A stretch of 64,000 bases of DNA from Brachionus manjavacas (Eukaryota; Rotifera; Eurotatoria; Ploima; Brachionidae). The stretch lies in NCBI GenBank assembly GCA_019054805.1, contig JAHQIY010000001.1, positions 7,330,501 through 7,394,500 on the forward strand, given 5' to 3'. Numbering within the stretch: the stretch's first letter is position 1; each line of letters opens with the position of its first letter. The notes under the pieces are model-generated. The model worked only from the letters and a program-made list of their open reading frames with translations, searched no databases and was not told the DNA's origin. Position numbers and translations under genes: made by a program. Below are positions 46,001 through 57,498 of this stretch, in pieces.

Positions 46001-46850
46001 TCGCTACAATTTTCCTACATTTTGTAGCTACGTTGTAGAAAAAATGTAGCAAAAAATAAAAAATTTAAGTCAAATTTTAAAATTTTTTTCTTATGCTACC
46101 CTAACCCAACAGGATAAAAAAGGAGGACACTCATCCACTTTTCTTCATTATGTAGCTATAACATGTAGAAAAAATGTAGCAGAAACAAAAAAAATTTAAG
46201 CCAAATTTTAAGATTTTCTTCTAAATTCGCCGCTACAAAATTTTAAAATTTTTTTCTTATGCTACCCTAACCCAACAGGATAAAAAAGGAGGACACTCAT
46301 CCACTTTTCTTCATTATGTAGCTATAACATGTAGAAAAAATGTAGCAGAAACAAAAAAAATTTAAGCCAAATTTTAAGATTTTCTTCTTAATTCGCCGCT
46401 ACAAAATTTTAAAATTTTTTTCTTATGCTACCCTAACCCAACAGGATAAAAAAGGAGGACGCTCATCCACTTTTCTTCATTATGTAGCTATAACATATGG
46501 AAAAAATGTAGCAGAAACAAAAAAAATTTAAGCCAAATTTTAAGATTTTCTTCTTAATTCGCCGCTACAAAATTTTAAAATTTTTTTCTTATGCTACCCT
46601 AACCCAACAGGATAAAAAAGGAGGACGCTCATCCACTTTTCTTCATTATGTAGCTATAACATATGGAAAAAATGTAGCAGAAACAAAAAAAATTTAGCCA
46701 AATTTTAAGATTTTCCTCTTAATTCGCCGCTACAAAAATTTCAAATATTTTTCCAATGCCATCCAACAGGATATAAGAGGAGGGCGCTCATCCCCCTTTC
46801 TACATTATGTAGGTACAACATACAGAAAAATGTAGCGAAGTTTTACAGAC
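46001..46850. repeat. 166-bp tandem satellite, about 4.5-5 copies
   Basis: The landmark TTATGCTACCCTAACCCAAC starts at 46091, 46257, 46423 and 46589, exactly 166 bp apart. A diverged fifth unit (CCAATGCCATCCAACAGG) lies about 165 bp on, and a partial diverged unit precedes at 46001-46090. Each unit also has GGATAAAAAAGGAGGACRCT, CATCCACTTTTCTTCATTAT, GTAGCTATAAC, ATGTAGC and CGCCGCTACAAAATTTTAAA. Central units differ at only a few positions; outer ones are more diverged, the usual pattern of unequal exchange. CCCTAACCC resembles the common animal telomere repeat. No ORF. Confidence 0.95.
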
Positions 46851-47181
46851 ACAAACGACAACTCAAAAAATTGTATAAAAATGAAAAAATGCAATTTAAA
46901 CTCAAATCAAGCTCAAATGAGCTCTGATTGACAAAAATAAAATTAAAAAAAAAAATATTCAAATAGAAATACAACCAAAAATAGCGACCACGAAACGAGT
47001 CAAGAAAATTTGTGACAAAAGCTCAACAAAAAATATCTCCAAGTACTTTATTGTTATGATTTTGGGTCTTTTAGAACGTAGAAAAAAGAAAAAGAAAAAA
47101 ACTTATAATTGTTATATAAGTACTTACGATTTCTTTATTTAATTTGAACCTTTCATTATTAAAATTTTAATAATTACAAAA
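46851..47181. other. Spacer, nothing seen
   Basis: AT-rich DNA between the satellite and a coding-like minus-strand segment. No gene, repeat or RNA signal found. Confidence 0.5.
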
Positions 47182-50100
47182 TCAAAAATAAGAAAACCAA
47201 ATCTTCGGATTGTCATCATTATCATTTTGATTTAATTCGTTGTTAAACAAGCCGAGTCCAAACACTTTGTATAATCCAGATCCCAAATTTCTATGAATTA
47301 ACCTCAAAATAAATTCAATCCAAGGCTCGGCTAATCTTGAGCTTCCCCAAATAGCGCTCTTAATTTAGACCAAATTTTAGCAATGGCCAAAGTGGAATCG
47401 AAATCAGTCGATATTAAAATATTTCTGGTTCATAGATTAGAAAAATATTTTCATATTGAAAACCAAAGAGTTCATGTTGATTATTATTGTTTTAACCTTC
47501 TTAACAGACGAATTAAAATTCGCTCATAAATCGTGATAGATCGAAATAGTCAAGTCTAATTTTCAGCTGTACATTTGTTCTGAGCACATACGAACAGGTA
47601 CGTTTGTAATTAACGCGACACGTTCTTGTGTACACTAAGAATTAGGCCCAAGCTGTGCTTAGAACAAAAAAATCCAACCAAAAAAATACCACACTTTGGC
47701 CCCAAGCTTACAGAATTTTTTGTGAGGCTCGATTTCTAGTCGAGTCCCAGAAAATTTTGAAAAAACTCTTAAAATTATTATTAGAATTAATTATTATAAT
47801 TTTTTATTTTCTAATGTAGAATTTTTCCGTTTTATTAATTTGGTCAGAATGTTGACTAACCAATCTGGGTCACTAGTCTTAACTGGAGCTTGTTTGCATT
47901 GCTTTAGAGAAACACGATAGGAATTCGAACAATTCATGCCAATCTAATTTAAATAATGATTTTAGAGTTTAAATATGCTCTGTGTCATATAGCATAATAT
48001 CTTTGATCAGGAACAAACTCTCCAGAAACGTTACTGCATAATTAAGATAGCGGTCGGACTAGTGATTCAGCCGGCAAGCATACATGAATCTAAGAAAAAA
48101 TTGAATTCATAAAATTATTAGAAAAAACCTGTTACAATAAATCTTCTTCTCGATTTCACTTAGTTAAGCTAACAAAAATTTAACTTGTGATCTAAAAGAT
48201 GCTAAAAATCAATAAAATATTTAAAAAAATTTTTTTTCTATAAATAAGGATTTTCAACACAAATAGCGTTGTTTTAATTGCACTTGATCGGTTGATTAAA
48301 ATAGTTCAGACAAAATTGTTCAGCTGAATATCAGCTTTTAGAGAAGCATAAAATTTCAGGTCAATTGGAATGAACTGGTGAAACATCAAAGAAATTAGCT
48401 TTGTGAAAAAAAAAAACTTTAACTTTTGATTGAAAAATGAATTTGAAAAAAATACTAATCTTAAAGACAAAATAAATATTTTTTAAATTTTGTATAATTT
48501 AGAAGTTTTTTTTATAAATTCTTACCTTGAATAAAATGAATAATTTGAGGCGATCTTAATTGAGTCTTTTAGTCTAAATGATATTTCAAGATCAAAAGGT
48601 AGAAACGTGAATACAAATCAGATCATTCGGAGCACTAATGTAACAGAATTAAGCTTGAAAATATATCAGATAAAAGATACAAATTTTTATTATAATTATA
48701 ATTTATTTTAAAATTGTGCTTCTTATAGTTAGCCTTTTATTAATTTTATTTCACAAAATATCAGTAATTAATTTAATTGAATATCTCCTAATTAAAAGTA
48801 ATATTTAAGCAAAAAATTCTGATAAGGTTGGTGTGCCGGAAAATTTTTTACATTAACATTAAAACTAAAGCTCCATTACTGAGTAAAAGCAATAAATTTA
48901 ATTTTTAATTAATTCATATTTTCTTTCAACTTAAATTAAACTTCAAAATCATAAAATTAATTATTTTATTTTTAATTACAATATTTTAAGCATTTATATT
49001 TTTGTCATTTAATGATTAATCTAAAAATGTGTCACTATTTAACATTTAGATTTTAAAAGTATTTTCTGATTACCAAGATCATCTATTTCGGAACGTTTCT
49101 ATAAACAATTATCCTAGACTCATTTAATTATGATTATCTGCTAATGAAAAATCAAAAAAATATAAGCTTAATTATTTACATATGGAAATTACTAGGGGCA
49201 TTAATAATCTATAACTTTTTGCCTTGGGAACAAAAAAATAAGAATCTAAAAATATAAAAAAAAAGGAATTTAAACATCAAATTATTATTTCAACGTCAAA
49301 TTAGAATCCTTTATCTAACTGAATTTATTTTTAAAGATATTTTTTAAAATAAATAAGGTAAAAAGAACAAACATCTTTTCAAAATTTAGTTCTTAAAAAT
49401 GTTCAGTTGAGTAAAAATACTCTACAAGCATTTTTTCTTTATAAATTTGAGCAAATGATTTAAATTACCTTAATAACCAAAAACAAAGCTTTTTTGAAAA
49501 TTATTTGCCAAAAAGATTGAGTATTCATATCAAAATATTTTGTCATTTTTCTACTTACACATTTATTGTCATTTGAATTCTTTGGCTATCTAAAATTCGA
49601 AAAGCAAAATTTAAAAAGAAAAATTATTTTTGGTAATTTTGATAATTTAAATTAAGACCTTTAAAAAAATTGGGAAAAAAATCTTTTAGGCATTGACCGA
49701 ATAATTAAATATCTTTAGTTCAACATTAATTATGCATTTGATATCTATAGAAACAAAATATTGATAAAAAATAAGTCTAAATTTAAAAAAAAAAATTTAA
49801 GTTTCAAAACTAATTTGAGTTTTATTTAAGCATTTAAAAAAAAAAACCTGAATCGAATTAAACATTATAATAATAATCTAATACCTGAATCTATCGGTTA
49901 GGTAATCCGTAAATTATGATTTAAGTAGCTAAAAACATTTTGTGATTGGAAATATTTTAGTTGTTAATTATTTTTATTTAATAAATTAAAGTGATTTTGA
50001 GATTAAATAATAGTTTGTACCTGGTTGGAATTTTCTTTGATCCAAAAATTCTGGAGCATACTGTGCCTCATTTGGATCAACCGATTATTTATTTCATCAA

Positions 50101-50185
50101 AAATATTAGCCGTGATAAATGCGCCCTCACTCTCATCGAATTATTGTTTGTTTCAGTTGATCTACTGTTCCCGGATTTATTCTAA
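47182..50185 (-). other. Scattered coding-like segments of an unresolved minus-strand gene
   Basis: 47182..47358 (minus) is open for 58 codons from an AAATTAAG acceptor to TGA and reads AIWGSSRLAEPWIEFILRLI then HRNLGSGLYKVFGLGLFNNE, followed by an Asn/Asp tail; this looks like a genuine C-terminal exon. About 47.8-47.94 kb reads IGMNCSNSYRVSLKQCKQAP after an AAATTAG acceptor. 48526..48573 (LKDSIKIASNYSFYS, donor AAG|GTAAG) and 49559..49589 (SQRIQMTIN, donor GTAAGT) have good splice borders. Near 50.0-50.1 kb one frame reads APEFLDQRKFQPGTNYYLIS, recalling the YYxIS block of ephrin receptor-binding domains, but no donor follows in phase. I could not join these into one frame, so a single gene, two genes or a decayed gene are all possible. 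The plus-strand frame at 49991-50185 is a shadow. Confidence 0.35.
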
Positions 50186-53081
50186 ATGCATTTTTATTTA
50201 AAAAAACACGAAAACATAAGCCAATTTCTAGTTGAGGATAAGAAAAAGCTTTGTCTTTAGATGCTTTTGAGCCCGTTGAATATTTAACTAAAATCCACTT
50301 TTCTAATCTAGTTTATTATTTAATATTTACCATTAGTAATATGTTTGAGAATTGTAAAAGATAGAATCTGAATAGTAACATTAGGAAAATATTTTTTTGT
50401 GTATCTTAAGTCATCCAAAATAAAACCAACTAACCTGTAATTAAATTTTAGATTAGCTTTAAAGGTAAGACCTACGAAATAGAATTTCTAAGCAAATATT
50501 CATGGATATTTTCTCGGTAAGTTAAGTCCAACAAATAAAGTGACTTAAAAAGAAAAATATTTTTTTCTAAGTTTCTCTTGTATTTGTTTTTTGATTTACT
50601 TTCTTTTTGAAAGAAATTAACAAATTTTATTAAAAAAATCCTTTGACTAAGTTTATTAAATTTTGAGCTTTTTGTCATGCAATCTAATTGAAGTATACTA
50701 TTTAAATAATTTTTTAAGTATTCCATGGAATGAGTATGGCCAAGTGTTTTTGTCTATGCTTTTAAAAGATATTTGCTTTTCATGAATTTTCTAGTCTTAA
50801 GAACTAACTTTGAATGACTATCTTGGACTAATTTGGAAAATTTAACTATTTTAAGTCAATGGGAAAATTACAATATTTTTGATTTTTTTTGGTTCTAAAT
50901 TTGAAGAATTAAAAAAAAATTACTTTAAATTACAAATATTTCATTTAAACAATTTAAAAAATTAAAATTATTTACAAAAAATAAACAATTAAAAGCGCCT
51001 AAAAGAGACTCAATTGTGTAAGCTAATTAAATTTGACTCACTCAGTCAAGTCATTCATCAATTAGACGTCTTTGAATATCGAAAGTCTAAATATTAAAAT
51101 TCTTCTTGTCATCAAGGAAAGACAAATTTGGGAATTTAGTAAAAATTTTTAAACGAAAAGTATCACCAATTTAAATTATATATAAATCAAAAATGAAGAG
51201 GATCAAAAAAGACCATCATTAAAATGATGAATTTCCCAAAGATTTTTCAGAATCTTTTTTTTTAAACAGTAATAAATTTTTTAAAAAAAATTAAAAAAGA
51301 ATTAAAAAAAATTGATCATCTTTTTAATACCTACAATATTCAGAAATAAATAAAATAAAAATCATTTCGGGGATATTTTTTCATAATAAAAATTTATTTA
51401 TTCAATTTAAATACTACATAGTCATTGCCACAGAAGCTAGGTCTGTCACCGATATAAATTACAAAATACATTCCAAGTTTTATTACAAAATAAAAAAAAT
51501 CAACTAAAGAAATACTAAAAAATTACTAAATCAATTAAATTTAAAATCTTTGATAGATAAAGAATCCAGAAAAACTGATTCAACATCATCATAAGAAATT
51601 ATTTATTTCAGAATTCTTTAAATTAAATTAAAATTTTGTTCTTTATTTAAATAATAGACTAAACTTGCTGTAATTCTAGGCTTAAGAATTTGATCTGATA
51701 TAATTATTATATTTTAATGACAATAATTAAAATTATTTTTTGTTATAAAATTTAATACTAAGAAATATTTTGATGTTGAGCAATATTCAAGTTCTTCATA
51801 ATTCTGCATAAACGAAATTGTTGCACAGTTTTGGGAAAAAAATTAAGTTAATCATTGATTTCTTACTAATCAAATGTTCATTTATAATGAAAAAGTTCAT
51901 TAAAAAATTGATTTTTACCTGAAATTTAGTTAACTGATCTAAATGTAGTTTTGTCTTTAAATTGGTGAATTTTTCGAAAAGTAATGTAGAAAATATCCAT
52001 AAATTTTTTTTTTTTTTTTGAAATTCGTGGCTTTAAAATTTGGTATTTCATTTCAGCTTTAGTTTTAGCTTGAAAATTCGAGAATCGAAATTAAAAAGAG
52101 GGTATAATTGCACTTTATTGATAAATAAATTTCGTTTTATTCACAAATTATTTGTACACACAACAATAAATTATTCTCAATTATAAAATTTTAAAATTCG
52201 CTTAGTAAAAATTTATACTTAATTTAAAATTAAAAATTTGAGCATTTTGTCTCATAATCAATTTTCTTTATTAAAATAAAATTTTGAAATATTTTCAAAA
52301 TAATTTAAAAATGAAAGTTTAAATCAAAAGGAAATTTAATTAAAAAATTCTCACTTAATTTACGAATAAACAGAAAAATTGAGAACGAAATTCAGACTTT
52401 TATAATTCTATTCAAATAGCGGGCAAAGAAAGCCTAGAAAAATGCTTTTAGAAAACTTTTGAACTTATTCAGATGCACGGTAAATAGATACCATTAATTG
52501 GATTGATTACAAACAAACAGAGTTTTGCTTAAAAATTTTATTCTCTTAGAAATTAATTCAATAAGATTTTTATTAGTTCTTTTTTTAATCGAATAATTAA
52601 ATACAAATTTTTGCATTTTAATTTCCAAACCAAGCTCACTGTTAGCTTAGATTTGATAAAAATATAAACTAAGATTAAGTAAATTTTATTTTCTTCAAAA
52701 AAATATCAAAAATTTTAATAAGTATAAATTTTAAAATTTTTATTTCAAAAATATTGGTATTTTGCTCGTGTAAAGCATATAGTGCATTAGCAACATTCAC
52801 CTAAAATCAAATGCATTCATTTATAGTAAATGCTTTAGTTTGTGGTATTTCGCTTTGAATTAATGTATCAAGTTTTTTCTGATCATATTCTAATTGCTGG
52901 CAAAGTTTTCTAAAATTTAATATTAATGTATGCATTCTATATCGATCTATGAAATATATCCAATTTAATCAATCGAAATTCGATCAAAATCAGTCATTTA
53001 AATATTTTTAAACTAAATAATGTGGATTAAAATTTTCAAATTATTTTAGAAGAGTATCTAAATACTGCTTTTTTGATAAAA
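50186..53081. other. Mostly empty AT-rich spacer upstream of RPL31
   Basis: No supported gene except the small minus-strand frame at 52807-52935 listed separately. The minus frame 50472-50726 is Lys/Asn/Leu-rich and unrecognised. A patch at 51415-51480 (GAAGCTAGGTCTGTCACCGA then TATAAATTACAAAATA) vaguely recalls a LINE 3' end but is too short to call. RPL31 promoter elements must lie in the last few hundred bases. Confidence 0.4.
52807..52935 (-). CDS. Small coiled-coil-like open frame, unrecognised
   Basis: ATG frame of 42 residues reading MHTLILNFRKLCQQLEYDQK then KLDTLIQSEIPQTKAF. Helix-forming, charged and heptad-like, which is unusual for chance frames here. It may be an internal exon: an AAATTTTAG acceptor lies just inside it, before AAAACTTTG, and a second open segment (NVANALYALHEQNTNIF) follows after ATTTTAG. 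It is divergent from RPL31 by about 150 bp. No family recognised. Confidence 0.3.
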   Translation of the reverse strand: MHTLILNFRKLCQQLEYDQKKLDTLIQSEIPQTKAFTINECI

Positions 53082-53620
53082 ATGAACAAGCAAAAAAGAG
53101 AAGGTAGAAAGAAAGACGTTACCAATGAAATCGTCACAAGAGAATACACCATCAACTTGCACAAAAGAATACACGGAGTGTAAGTTAAGATAATTTATAT
53201 TTGAATTTATATTTGATTTATTAATTTTTTTTAGAGGATTTAAACGAAGAGCACCAAGAGCTTTGACCGAAATCAGAAAATTCGCCCAAAAACATATGGG
53301 AACTGAAGATGTCCGTGTTGACTCTAGATTGAACAAATACATATGGTCCAAAGGCATCAAGTATATATAAAAAAATTTTAAGAAAAAATTAGACAAAATT
53401 TCAAATTTTATTTTTTCAGCCATGTTCCATATCGTGTAAGAGTTCGTTTGGCTCGCAAGAGAAACGAAGATGAAGATTCGCCTCACAAATTGTACACTTT
53501 GGTCACTTATGTACCAGTCTTGACCTTCAAAGGTAATTTTATTTAAATATAATAATTAATTAATTTCTATCTTAATTTTTATTTTAAGAACTACAAACCG
53601 TAAATGTTGAAAGCGAATAA
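53082..53620 (+). CDS. RPL31: 60S ribosomal protein L31 (eL31)
   Basis: Exons 53082..53179, 53235..53360, 53420..53532, 53589..53620, with introns of 54-59 nt; 122 residues, close to the usual 125. Conserved text: [80 protein letters not shown] and [14 protein letters not shown]. eL31 sits at the polypeptide exit tunnel of the large subunit and helps dock nascent-chain factors. The ATG at 53082 is the first in frame after a TTATTTTAG acceptor-like site at 53042-53050. An AATAAA overlaps the stop region (GAATAAATTTATT) and another follows at about 53639. Confidence 0.98.
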
Positions 53621-54813
53621 ATTTATTAAACGATTTAAATAAAAAAAAAGCGTTTAATAAAATGTTTTCGATCAGCAAAATTTTTTTTCTTTAATCCAAC
53701 TTAATTTGATTGATACAAAAAAAATTCGTTTAAGTGAATTGGTTATTCTCCCATTAAATAATTGATTTCCTTAACAACTAATTTAATTTTTTAGATTTCT
53801 ATTTATTTTCAAAATTATAAACAACCTTAAAATAACAAATTTTAAAATTAATTATTTACGTTAGCAGTGATTTTCCAACCAATTTTAGAGTGTCATTAAT
53901 CAAAGTTTTGTTAAAATAAAAGCATAAATAATAAGAATTTTCATGTAATTTATTCTGTTCTTAAAGCCCTCAATTTTTTCAGATTGATGAAAAGAGAATT
54001 ATAATTAAAAACTAAAGCTAAAATTGTATAATTTAATTATGTAATTTGATGTTTATTTTAAAATAAAACTGTTATTTTTATTTACTCTTAAATCAAAATT
54101 AAAAAACAGTATTTCAGAATAAAAAATTAATTTTAGACTTGAATGAATATAAATTATCTTCTTTTATTTTTTAAACTAATCAATCGACTTGTAAAACAAT
54201 TTTTCGCATTCAGCTAACATTATTTTTTTTTAAAATAAGTCTTCAATATTTTAGACGCAAAATGATTCTAATTTGAAAAGAAGCTCTTGAAATTTAACTT
54301 AATGTAAATATTTTTTCCTAAAGACCCATAAATTTATTAGGCTTCTTAAAAATATTTCCAATAATTTTAAATACCATTTAATTTTAAATTAAATAAAACT
54401 TTTTATAATAAATTAAGCATGCTTCCTTAAATCAAACGGTTTGAAATTATTTCATGCAAAGTTTTCAATATTTTTTCCTGATTAAAAATAAAATAGGCTT
54501 ATTTAATTTTTTGTTAAATTTCTTTTTTGAAGTTATTATTTTCAAACACAAATATAATTAATAATTCTCGAACAGAATTTTTAAGCTCTCATCCAAAACA
54601 AAATACAGCTAGAATTTCTAATTTCTTTTCGATTACCTTTTTATAGCCCGAAAATAAACTTTTCTCTAAAACTTAATATAAATTAAAAGCAGAATTTAGA
54701 AAATTTCCTTTAAGTATAAAAAACAATCTTTTTCATTTTTGTTTTGTTTCTTTAAGGTATTGTTATTTTTATTCTTTTTTTTTAAATTAGAAATCATTAA
54801 AAATTTATTAGAA
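53621..54813. other. Intergenic, nothing seen
   Basis: AT-rich spacer between RPL31 and the EF-hand gene on the same strand. No ORF, RNA gene or repeat I can support. Confidence 0.5.
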
Positions 54814-55594
54814 ATGGATGAAAGTGAGGTAAGTTGATTGAATTTTAATATTGTCCTTAACTGGTTTATTTTAAAATAATCAAAAAAAAATAAAAAAATT
54901 TTGAAAATTTTTTTTAAGGATATATTTACATTTATCCCCGTGTTTAGAGAAGATGAAATAGAGCAAGATCAAGAAGAAATCGAATTTACGAATACTCAAT
55001 TGGCAGGTTAGTTATTTTTCTTAAATATATTTTTTTGATAGTAAAAAATAAATCAATTGCTAAAGCAAATTTTATTTAGATTTCGAAGATTCTTTTACAA
55101 AAATAGACAAAACAAACTCTGGTACAGTTTTAATAAGTGAGATTGGCTCTTTGTTAAGGGCTGTAGGCTTGAATCCTTCGCTTAAAATTATAAAAGACAT
55201 TACTGAATGGTTTGAGCTAAATGGTAATTTAAAAACTTGGCAAAATAATTAAATTGAGCTTAATTTTAGACATTGATCGAATCGATTTTAACCAATTCAT
55301 TAAACTTTTGAAAAAAACATGGAAAGCAAACGACCCACAAGAGCTGAGGCAAGCTATTGAAGTTTTCGATCCGATTGGAAATGGGTACTTTACTGTAGAG
55401 CAGCTGAAAAGCTTTTTATTAAGTCTTGGAGAACCACTTGATGAAGATGATTTTAAGGAAATACTCAAGACAATATCGGTACAGCCTGATGGAACTATTA
55501 ATACAGAAGGTTTTTTTTATTTAAAATCAAAAATTTTATTTTTAAATCTCTATTTTTAGACATAATACAATTACTAACTGCAGATTTTAGATGA
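54814..55594 (+). CDS. Calmodulin-superfamily EF-hand protein (EFCAB2/DRC8-like or calmodulin-like)
   Basis: Exons 54814..54828, 54919..55006, 55080..55223, 55270..55509, 55560..55594; 173 residues, phases join. After an acidic N-terminal extension (EDEIEQDQEEIEF) come four EF-hand units in calmodulin order. The first, FEDSFTKIDKTNSGTVLISE, keeps a canonical loop (D.T.S.T..ISE). The second loop is degenerate (NDIDRIDFNQF). The third, AIEVFDPIGNGYFTVEQ, keeps D.I.N.Y but has Gln at position 12. The fourth (VQPDGTINTED) is short of ligands. So at most one or two calcium sites look able to bind. The pattern EIGSLLRAVGLNPS...GYFTVEQLKSFLLSLGEPL resembles the axonemal EFCAB2/DRC8 proteins and other calmodulin-like proteins; I cannot separate them. 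The start was chosen because exon 1 is a 5-codon ATG exon with a GTAAGT donor. Confidence 0.85.
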
Positions 55595-55809
55595 ATTTTT
55601 CATTTTAAATAAACATTTAACAATTTTTTATAATTTGTGTGTGGCAATCATTTGTAGAAGAAGTACTCTTTGTATTTCTAAAGTAAAATTGTAATATTTT
55701 TTATAGAAAATTAATCGCATTACAAAAAAATTTTCTGAACATTTTCACCATTAAATAAATTTTTGAATAAAATAATTATTGATAAGATTGTTTTTTCTTT
55801 ATTCACTCT

Positions 55810-56030
55810 TTTTGATTTCCACTCATGTCGATTTTTCTCCTTTACCCTTACTTGTCCCCATGTCATTTCCATTTCGGTGAGCTCTTTTGTGATTTTTGAT
55901 CTCTATGTTACTGCTGGTCCTTCTAACTTGAGTCTTCCATTTACAGACTCTTTTTGTTATCCTAAAATGTCCATTGATGGACCATTTCTCTCATTCTAAG
56001 CAGATGTCCAAACCATTGAAGTTTTTTTTT
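55810..56030 (-). pseudogene. LINE Pol 3'-terminal relic (minus strand)
   Basis: On the minus strand KLQWFGHLLRMREM is followed, with frame changes and stops, by a segment reading KELTEMEMTWGQ. This is the typical very C-terminal block of endonuclease-reverse transcriptases (LRWFGHV.RM...W.RT...ELTEMG.TWG). Confidence 0.7.
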
Positions 56031-56032
56031 GG

Positions 56033-56350
56033 CATTAACTTAATGGCTTTGAATTTGTTCTTGTGTTTAGTTCGGCGTTCGGCAATGTTTTACGCCAGTG
56101 TATCCTGAGAATCCTCCTCAGGCTTCCAGTGTGGAAAAAATCCGAGTGTGTAAGTGAATTCACATACCTTGGAGGCACCATTAGTACAACGATGGGATCA
56201 CACAGAGGCATTGAGAATAGACTTGCTAAAGCAAAAATTGCCTTTTCTTGACTCCAACTAGCTTCAGCAAGGAAACAAAATTTTAACTGAAAACTGAAAC
56301 ATTAATGTACGGCAGCGAATGTTCGGTTATACGAAGCACCTTTCACACTC
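56033..56350 (+). pseudogene. LINE Pol relic (plus strand)
   Basis: Reads VSEFTYLGGTISTTMGSHRG then IENRLAKAKIAFS, a stop, and further degraded text ending near MYGSECSVI. It matches the conserved V.EFTYLGS.IS.DG....I..RI.KA..AF..L block downstream of the RT in the same class of LINE. It lies back to back with the minus-strand relic, so the pair came from separate insertions or an inversion. Confidence 0.75.
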
Positions 56351-57498
56351 GAGGTTTTTTTATTGATCCGATTCAATTTTTATTAAAAATGAAAAAAATT
56401 TACAAGCGCTAAAAACAACATTAATTTTATTATTCAATTATCAATTTGAAATAAAAATATTTTATTCTTTAAAAGTAAAAAATATATAATAAAATACAAC
56501 ATATTCAATATTAAAAAGTTTGAAAAATAATAAAATTAATAAGATTTAATTAATGACATCCAGAATCCGATCGACTTATCTAATATAGATTTTGAGAATA
56601 CTTTTTACTTTTTACAAAATTCGGCTTGTCTCGAAATTAACCCTCCAACCCTTGAATTTTTAAACCCAATTTTGAAAATCTAACTACTTAGAAAGTATAG
56701 TAATAATAAAGTAATTTTAGGAAAGGGTTTACTTCGATGATTGATCTATTCGGTGGAAAAGAGTAGCAATAATTGTTTAAAACTATTTTTGGATTTAATC
56801 AATTAAAGTTAGAATAATTTTGAGTTTTTTTCTAATTTTTAAATGATAATGAAATAATTTTTTCAATGACTATATAATTTTTTTGTCTAATTATTTTTCA
56901 AATAAAACGATTAATTCATAATAAAACACTGAATATTGTAAATCAAATCATGTGTGCAAAAATCAACAATTTAAAATCAAATTAGATTTCGAGATATTTT
57001 ATAATTTTACAGTAAACGTTTGCTTATCGAATTTTACTGGTTTGAAAAAAATCAACAAAATATTGGCAAGGATTTCAAGTTTCAACAAGTTGGTAAATAA
57101 TAGTTGAATGGAAACTATTGTAGATTATTTATAAGCTAGTTCTTAATTTTACCACATTTAAATCTATATTAGAACTTTAGAAGCTTTAAATTTTAGCATT
57201 TCTTCCATAAAAAAAATGGCCAAAGTTTTAATAAATAAATAAATTTATTTTAAAAAATTTAATTTTTTTTCCATTTCAAGCACTTGTTCACCAAATTTTA
57301 TAAATTTTATTGTAAATACACGAAAAAAGTAAATAAATTTTGAAAATATAAATTTATATTGCCATCAAATAATAACATAAAACCGTAACAATTTACTTTT
57401 AGTTTTAAATAAGGGATCAAGTAAATTTTTTTTAATCTATGCGTCTGTCTTTAATAGGATGATAATTATACATTGAAAAAAAAATAGCATCGTCATTT

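Larger units (their letters stand above)
55595..57498. other. Intergenic with LINE relics
   Basis: The region between the EF-hand gene (+) and MFSD14 (-) holds two LINE fragments in opposite orientation (55810-56030 and 56033-56350). The remainder (56350-57498) is AT-rich with no supported feature; it should contain the MFSD14 3' UTR at its right end. Confidence 0.5.

Noticed and set aside
46091-46610. Interstitial telomere
   Set aside because: CCCTAACCC occurs once per 166-bp unit and not as consecutive hexamers, so it is only telomere-like.
46001-46850. CRISPR-like or CRISPR-derived array
   Set aside because: The 166-bp units are contiguous tandem repeats without unique spacers, in a eukaryotic genome.
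48030-48100. tRNA-like patch around GCGGTCGGACTAGTGATTCA
   Set aside because: No acceptor stem, D-loop or TTCRA box could be arranged; no tRNA was found anywhere in the window.
49991-50185. Plus-strand open frame of 64 codons
   Set aside because: The opposite strand has better coding text and a splice donor, so this is treated as a shadow.
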